Of a stretch of 64,000 nt of DNA, positions 59,315 to 64,000 are shown in pieces; position 1 is the stretch's first letter; each line of letters begins with the position of its first letter. The stretch is from Burkholderia savannae (GTDB lineage Bacteria; Pseudomonadota; Gammaproteobacteria; Burkholderiales; Burkholderiaceae): NCBI RefSeq assembly GCF_001524445.2, contig NZ_CP013417.1, positions 3,596,001-3,660,000 of the forward strand, read 5' to 3'. A program made the translations under genes and the position numbers. The notes beneath the pieces are model-generated. The model was given only the letters and a program-made list of their open reading frames with translations. It made no database searches and was not told where the DNA came from.

Positions 59315-60328
59315 TTACTTTCGATCGACGATGATCTTGTCGAACGTGCCGCCGTCCGCGAAATGCGTCTTCTGCGCGTTCGCCCAGTTGCCGAAGATCT
59401 GCTCGACGCTGAACGTCTTGAGCGGCTTGAACTCGCTCGCATGCTTCTTCAGCACGTTCGCGTCGCGCGGGCGCAGATGGTGCTGCGCGACGATCTCCTG
59501 CGCGGCGGGCGAGTACAGGTACTCGAGATACGCCTGCGCCGCGCGGCGCGTGCCCTTCTTGTCGACGACCTTGTCGACGATCGCCACGGGCGGCTCCGCG
59601 AGAATGCTCGCCGACGGATAGACGGCGTCGAAGCTCGCGCCCGCCGCGCCCGTGTCGATCAGCGCGACCTCGTTCTCGAACGTGACGAGCACGTCGCCGA
59701 TGCCGCGCTGCGTGAACGTCGTCGTCGCGCCTCGGCCGCCGGAGTCGAGCACCGGCACGTTGCGGAAGATCGCCTTCTCGAAGTCGAGCGCCTGCTGATC
59801 GGTCGCGCCCTTCAGCTTCTGATACCCCCATGCGGCGAGATACGCATAGCGGCCGTTGCCCGACGTCTTCGGATTCGCGATGATCACCTGCACGCCCGGC
59901 TTCGCGAGATCGCTCCAGTCCTTGATCCCCTTCGGGTTGCCGTGGCGCACGAGGAACACCATCGTCGTCGAGTACGGCGAGCTGTTGTTCGGCAAGCGCG
60001 TGCGCCAGTCCTTCGGCAGCAGTTGGCCGCGCTCGGCGAGCAGATCGATATCGTTCGGCTGGTTCATCGTCACGACGTCGGCCTGCAGCCCCTGCAGCAC
60101 CGACAGCGCCTGCGCGCTCGACGCGCCGTGCGATTGCCGGATCGACACCGTCTCGCCCGTCTTCTGCTTGTAGGCGGCGGCGAAGCTCGCGTTGATGTCC
60201 TTGTACAGTTCGCGCGTGACGTCGTAGGACACGTTCAGCAGCGACGTGTCGGCATGCGCGGCCGTTGCGAGCAGCGCCGCTGCGATGCCGGCGGCGAGCC
60301 GGCGGCCGATCCCTTGGTTGTGCTTCAT
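59315..60328 (-). CDS. sbp: Sulfate/thiosulfate ABC transporter periplasmic binding protein
   Basis: A 337-residue binding protein with a signal peptide (about residues 1-26, ending AAHAD). The mature start LLNVSYDVTRELYKDIN and the motifs SHGASSAQALSVLQGLQADVVT and IIANPKTSGNGRYAYLAAW (near residue 150) are hallmarks of the Sbp/CysP family. GGAG stands before the ATG. The usual partners cysT, cysW and cysA are not adjacent: the next gene downstream is the S10 peptidase, and a repeat array lies upstream. It would need a permease encoded elsewhere. Confidence 0.93.
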   Translation of the reverse strand: MKHNQGIGRRLAAGIAAALLATAAHADTSLLNVSYDVTRELYKDINASFAAAYKQKTGETVSIRQSHGASSAQALSVLQGLQADVVTMNQPNDIDLLAERGQLLPKDWRTRLPNNSSPYSTTMVFLVRHGNPKGIKDWSDLAKPGVQVIIANPKTSGNGRYAYLAAWGYQKLKGATDQQALDFEKAIFRNVPVLDSGGRGATTTFTQRGIGDVLVTFENEVALIDTGAAGASFDAVYPSASILAEPPVAIVDKVVDKKGTRRAAQAYLEYLYSPAAQEIVAQHHLRPRDANVLKKHASEFKPLKTFSVEQIFGNWANAQKTHFADGGTFDKIIVDRK

Positions 60329-60484
60329 CGTTGGTGCTCCGCTGGTGGTTCGAGGTGATTCGTCAGGTTTTCGCAAGCGACGATTCTAGCGGCGATCGTC
60401 GCGACGCGAGCCAATCCGTCGTGGATAGCGATGCACGAATGCTGATTTGGCTCTGGCGGGGTTGAACGTTCGGCGGGCGGCGAT

Positions 60485-60628
60485 CGAGTGATCGAGTGAT
60501 CGAGCGGTCGAGCGGTCGAGCGGTCGAGCGGTCGAGCGGTCGAGCGGTCGAGCGGTCGAGCGGTCGAGCGGTCGGGCGGTCGGGCGGTCGGGCGGTCGGG
60601 CGGTCGGGCGGTCGAGCGGTCGAGCGGT
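60485..60628. repeat. 8-bp tandem array, 18 copies in ordered variants
   Basis: Eighteen contiguous octamers: CGAGTGAT twice, CGAGCGGT nine times, CGGGCGGT five times, CGAGCGGT twice. The blocks of identical variants point to repeated slippage expansion. It lies 157 bp upstream of the sulfate-binding gene start. Confidence 0.95.
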
Positions 60629-60950
60629 CCGGCAGGTTCGAGGCGGTGAGCGGAGTGCCGCTTCGCTCCGGCTGCTGAAATGCGTTGGCCGGGATTCGCC
60701 GATACTCCGCCACGCCGCGCGCCCCACTTCCGATTCGAATGCAAATCCGGGGGCGAGCGGCGAAACCGTTCCTGGAGATCCGGCAAAATCGCCGGCGAGC
60801 CGGCTGACGGGCTCGCCCCGATATCGTGAAAGCGCAGCGAGACATCGGCACCGGCCACGGTGCGGCGGCGCGACCGATGCGTCGACGGGGTCGACGGGGT
60901 CGACGTATTCCGCGACGTATTCCGCGCGTGCGTAGCTTGCCCGCAGCCGC

Positions 60951-60985
60951 ACCGCACCGCAACGCAACGCAACGCAACGCAACGC
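60951..60985. repeat. 5-bp tandem array, 7 copies
   Basis: ACCGC twice followed by AACGC five times. It is a short microsatellite in the same non-coding region. Confidence 0.9.
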
Positions 60986-61095
60986 ATGACAACGCTTCGA
61001 CGAAAAGTACGATCTCGCCGCATGGCGGACACCGGTTGCGCCCGAGAAAAATCATCAATCCTCGTATGGCGCCGCAGAAAGGGCTCGCTCGCAAA

Positions 61096-61476
61096 CTACC
61101 GCTTGAACGACCACGCGGAGTTGGCGAGGTAAGTCGCTCCCAACACGCATCCGGTCGCAACGACTTGAGCCGGCATGAACGGGACATGCAAGCATATCAG
61201 CGCGAACATCGCCATGACGTTGATGACGATGCCGGCGAACGCCACGGAGAAAAAGCGTGGAACCGCTTGATCATGGGGCCGGGAACGCTTGAACGTAATG
61301 TGATAATTGAGAACATAATTCAATAGCGTGCCAACCACCGCTCCGGCCGCCGACGCAAATACCGGGGCCGCGATCGCAGTCGAAACCAGCGTCCATAAAA
61401 TGACATATTGCGCGGCGGTTCCCGATACGCCGACGCCCAGATAAGTCACGAATCGAAGCGTATGCCGATGCGTCAT
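61096..61476 (-). CDS. gtrA: GtrA-family membrane protein
   Basis: A 126-residue protein with four membrane segments, typical of GtrA: FVTYLGVGVSGTAAQYVILW at the start, AGAVVGTLLNYVLNYHITFK near residue 45, FFSVAFAGIVINVMAMFAL near residue 75 and a last helix ending YLANSAWSFKR. GtrA proteins are thought to flip undecaprenyl-phosphate-linked sugars to the periplasm for O-antigen or other glycan decoration. The start at 61476 has GGAGAG upstream. Its partner gtrB is on the opposite strand, 396 bp away, unlike the usual co-directional order. Confidence 0.9.
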   Translation of the reverse strand: MTHRHTLRFVTYLGVGVSGTAAQYVILWTLVSTAIAAPVFASAAGAVVGTLLNYVLNYHITFKRSRPHDQAVPRFFSVAFAGIVINVMAMFALICLHVPFMPAQVVATGCVLGATYLANSAWSFKR

Positions 61477-61872
61477 TCGCGCTCTCCGCACATCGGTTTT
61501 CCGGCCATCGGACCGGCGTTCCGCGACGAACGGCCGGCAATCGGCCAGGCCCGTCGGCGCCCGCTCCTGCGTCACGGCGCAATCCACACGGCGCATTGCC
61601 GCTTCGACATGCGCCGCCCGCGTTGCGTCGCCTCGGCGATGCAGCGCGCCGCTCCCGCGACGGCCACGCCTTCATTGGCCCTCCGACAAACAGGAAAATC
61701 AAAATTCATTTTCCATCGCGGATAATGACCTACAATTTATAAGATAGGAATTTAATTCATTTTATCGCCATGATCGCACGCACAATCCACTCATCAAAAC
61801 CAATTACATTATTCAACTGCGCGCTTCAGCCTGCGCTATAACTTCCGCCACATTGGCGAGTGGAGCGCGTTC
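61477..61872. other. Divergent, AT-rich promoter region between gtrA and gtrB
   Basis: The half from 61690 to 61850 is strongly AT-rich, with TACAAT at 61731-61736 and TTTATAAG just after it as possible promoter elements toward gtrB. No coding frame is convincing. The composition differs sharply from the rest of the window. Confidence 0.5.
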
Positions 61873-62967
61873 ATGCGAAGCAGAAAACCTTTGATTTCGC
61901 TCGTCGTACCTTTCTACAACGAACACGACACCGTCGACCTGTTCTTCGCCGAGACGATTCCGGTTCTCGATTCGGTTGACTCGGCTCGTTTCGAGATCGT
62001 GTGCGTCAACGACGGCAGCAGCGACGGCACCCTCGACAAGCTGATCGCCGCAAGTTCCCGCGATTCGCGCATACGCGTCGTCGATCTGACGCGCCATTTC
62101 GGCAAGGAAGCCGCGCTGACGGCCGGCATGGACGAGGCGACGGGCGCCGCCGTCATTCCGATCGACGCCGACTTGCAAGATCCTCCCGGCCTGATTCCGC
62201 AAATGATCGATCACTGGCGACGCGGCGCCGAGGTCGTGGCGGCACGGCGAACCGACAGGACGTGCGATTCGTTCGCCCAGCGCATCGCATCGGCGCTCTA
62301 CTATCGCGTGCACAACGCGCTTTCCGAAGTCGAAATGCCGGCGAACGTCGGGGATTTCCGCCTGATGGACCGGCAAGTCATCGATGCGCTGCGAAGGCTG
62401 CCGGAGCGCCGGCGTTTCATGAAAGGCCTGTTCGCATGGGTGGGCTTCCGGACCGTGATCATCGAATATCAGCGCGCGCCCCGTCGGGCCGGCCGCTCGA
62501 AATTCTCCGGATGGCGGCTGTGGAATTTCGCGCTCGAGGGCATCACGAGCTTCAGCACCATTCCGCTTCGCAGCTGGACCTACGTCGGGCTCGCCATCGC
62601 ATTATTCGCGTTTGCGTACGGCGCGTTCATCGTCTTCCGCACCCTTCTGTTCGGAAATCCAGTGCCGGGATATGCATCGCTCATTTCCATCATCCTTTTC
62701 ATGAGCGGGATCGAGTTGGTCGGCATCGGCGTCGTCGGGGAGTACATCGGGCGCATTTACCATGAATCGAAGCAACGCCCGATCTATCTGATCAGGCAGC
62801 GGTATCGCGCGGAAAGCCGCGATAGCGCGGCATTCGTGCTGCACGATCATGCGCATCCGCCTTCCGCGCGGATCGATTCGCCGGCCAAGCGCGCCGCCGC
62901 GGCAAGACGTCGGGCGGGCGCACCCGGCTCGGCGCGCCCAGTCCCCACGCACCAGTTCACCGAATAG
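61873..62967 (+). CDS. gtrB: GtrB-type undecaprenyl-phosphate glycosyltransferase (GT2)
   Basis: A 364-residue GT2 enzyme that loads a sugar on undecaprenyl phosphate. The catalytic domain has VVPFYNEHDTVD (residues 10-21), VCVNDGSSDGT (near residue 43), IPIDADLQDPP (DxD-like, near residue 93) and the GDFRLMDR segment near residue 155. Two C-terminal membrane helices (about 233-255 and 265-290) follow, as in GtrB/DPMS family members. The last 55 residues are an Ala/Arg-rich tail not usual in the family. GGAG precedes the ATG. Its codon use is looser than that of the housekeeping genes, suggesting transfer. Confidence 0.92.
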   Translation: MRSRKPLISLVVPFYNEHDTVDLFFAETIPVLDSVDSARFEIVCVNDGSSDGTLDKLIAASSRDSRIRVVDLTRHFGKEAALTAGMDEATGAAVIPIDADLQDPPGLIPQMIDHWRRGAEVVAARRTDRTCDSFAQRIASALYYRVHNALSEVEMPANVGDFRLMDRQVIDALRRLPERRRFMKGLFAWVGFRTVIIEYQRAPRRAGRSKFSGWRLWNFALEGITSFSTIPLRSWTYVGLAIALFAFAYGAFIVFRTLLFGNPVPGYASLISIILFMSGIELVGIGVVGEYIGRIYHESKQRPIYLIRQRYRAESRDSAAFVLHDHAHPPSARIDSPAKRAAAARRRAGAPGSARPVPTHQFTE

Positions 62968-62982
62968 CGCGCCGCCCGGATC

Positions 62983-64000
62983 ATGTACGTTCCGCGCCCG
63001 CGCATGCCCGTGAGCCGCCCTCCCGTGAACGCGTGGCTGACGCAGCGGCGGATCGTTCTCTACAGTAGCGTGACGCTCGCGCTTTACGGGCTGTTCTTCG
63101 TCGCCTGGACCGGCATCAACCGCCGCTTCCCCGAGTTCGACGTGGTGCGGCCGGGCCCGGACTTCGCCGTGTTCTGGTCCGCGTCGTACCTCGCGCTGCA
63201 CGGCTCGCCCTGGCAAGCGTACGACCTTCATCTTCTCGCGGACCTCGTGCTGACGCGGCTTTCGGATTTTCAACGCGAGAATTTCATCGCTTGGCTGTAT
63301 CCGCCCACGTATCTGCTCATGGTCACGCCGTTGGCGCTGCTCCCGTTTTCCGTCGCCTATCCGTACTTCATCGGCGCGAGTCTACTGGGCTATGTCATTG
63401 CCGCACGCCGCATTTCAGGCGCCGCGAGCATCCATCGCACGCCGGGTCTCGGCTGCGTACCGCTCGTCGCCTCCCCGTGCATCTTCGTCACGGCGATCTT
63501 CGGGCAGAACGCCATCCTGACGGCCGCTTGCGCCGCCCTCGCGGTGTACTGGGTCGACAAGAAGCCCATCCACGCGGGCATTTGCATCGGATTGCTCAGC
63601 GCAAAACCGCAAATGGCGCTGCTGTTCCCATTCGTCCTGATCGCCGTGCGCGCGTGGCGCACGCTCGCGTCGGCCGCCGTCAGCGCCATCCTGTTGGCTG
63701 CGATCGCCGTGCTGGTTTGCGGCGTCGAGTCGGTGCGCCTCTTCGCCGTCAACGCGGAGCTCGCGCGAACGCTGATCCTCGAGCACGGCGTCGTGTTCTG
63801 GTTCGTGTCGCCGACACCGTTCGCCGCGCTTCGCCTGAGCGACGTGCCGCTCAGTTACGCATACGCGTGGCACGGATCGGTTGCCGTCGTGGCCGTCGCC
63901 GCGGCATGCAGCGTGTGGAGACGCACGCGCGACACGCGATTGAGAGGCGCGGCGCTGTTCGTCTCCACGCTCATCTCGAATCCGTACCTGTGGCACTACG
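62983..64000 (+). CDS. GT87/DUF2029-type polytopic membrane glycosyltransferase, 3' end cut by window
   Basis: An open frame from the ATG at 62983 to the window end encodes at least 339 residues with many hydrophobic segments. After a short basic start, the first membrane helix is LYSSVTLALYGLFFVAWTGI; the following loop has FDVVRPGPDFAVFWSAS with the conserved acidic residues of GT-C enzymes, then AWLYPPTYLLMVTPLALLP and later LLSAKPQMALLFPFV, a pattern typical of the DUF2029 (GT87) family. Such enzymes use polyprenyl-phosphate sugars in the periplasm. It starts 15 bp after gtrB, so GtrB and this enzyme likely supply and use the same lipid-linked sugar. Confidence 0.82.
   Translation, partial: MYVPRPRMPVSRPPVNAWLTQRRIVLYSSVTLALYGLFFVAWTGINRRFPEFDVVRPGPDFAVFWSASYLALHGSPWQAYDLHLLADLVLTRLSDFQRENFIAWLYPPTYLLMVTPLALLPFSVAYPYFIGASLLGYVIAARRISGAASIHRTPGLGCVPLVASPCIFVTAIFGQNAILTAACAALAVYWVDKKPIHAGICIGLLSAKPQMALLFPFVLIAVRAWRTLASAAVSAILLAAIAVLVCGVESVRLFAVNAELARTLILEHGVVFWFVSPTPFAALRLSDVPLSYAYAWHGSVAVVAVAAACSVWRRTRDTRLRGAALFVSTLISNPYLWHY

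Larger units (their letters stand above)
60329..61095. other. Long intergenic region rich in tandem repeats
   Basis: No gene in 767 bp. It contains the 8-bp array at 60485-60628, short GTCGACGGG and CGTATTCCGCGA duplications near 60890-60925, and the 5-bp array at 60951-60985. Both flanking genes are on the minus strand; the promoter of the sulfate-binding gene should lie in its first 150 bp. Confidence 0.6.

Overview
The window is high-GC, tightly packed betaproteobacterial chromosome and reads as a member of the Burkholderia pseudomallei complex. The strongest clue is a gene at 55460..56476 that is nearly the same protein as the structurally characterised channel KirBac1.1 of B. pseudomallei. 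It differs at a number of residues as I remember that protein, so a sister species (thailandensis, humptydooensis, oklahomensis or similar) is more likely than B. pseudomallei itself. Gene content (phaM, split metH, aceK, bioAFDB, EAL protein, tandem alkaline phosphatases) fits chromosome 1. No rRNA, tRNA, CRISPR array, IS element or prophage was seen.

Layout. 1-6 kb: a coiled-coil protein cut by the window edge, birA-coaX, a small membrane-anchored protein, rfaE2 (LPS heptose) and a ferritin-like di-iron protein. 6.7-11.9 kb: a minus-strand set (FAH-family hydrolase, crotonase, PhaM, patatin) divergent from an IclR regulator. 12-18.4 kb: DUF3108 and DUF3567 proteins, methionine synthase split into two adjacent genes, and a DUF1840 protein. 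18.6-22.8 kb: argS, a SPOR protein, dsbA and an SDR. 23-25.9 kb: an SDR, a MarR regulator and a thiolase, with one identical 12-bp palindrome before marR and before the thiolase. 26-36.4 kb: a DppA-like binding protein, a half-size ABC-F-like ATPase, an MBL-fold hydrolase, aceK, carbonic anhydrase, a second thiolase, an SDR, a YchJ protein and an exported alpha/beta hydrolase.

36.9-41.2 kb is the complete bioA-bioF-bioD-bioB operon, whose first three genes overlap by 4 bp. The birA in the same window encodes a ligase with no room for the usual DNA-binding domain, so control of the operon is an open question. 41.2-47.7 kb: cutC, an exported hypothetical, two tandem alkaline phosphatases (one a predicted lipoprotein) and two small membrane proteins, the second probably frameshifted. 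48-60.3 kb: an EAL phosphodiesterase, a CPA1 antiporter, fused indolepyruvate ferredoxin oxidoreductase, KirBac, an EF-hand-like exported protein, an S10 peptidase and a sulfate-binding protein. 61-64 kb: gtrA, gtrB and a GT87-type membrane protein with visibly more relaxed codon use, likely a laterally acquired cell-surface glycosylation locus that runs off the window.

The intergenic DNA holds many short tandem arrays with periods of 5, 7, 8 and 9 bp. I saw no clearly new multi-gene system. The observations most worth checking are the paired MarR operators, the ABC-F half gene that looks like an internal-deletion chimera, the frameshifted membrane gene, and the divergent gtr locus.
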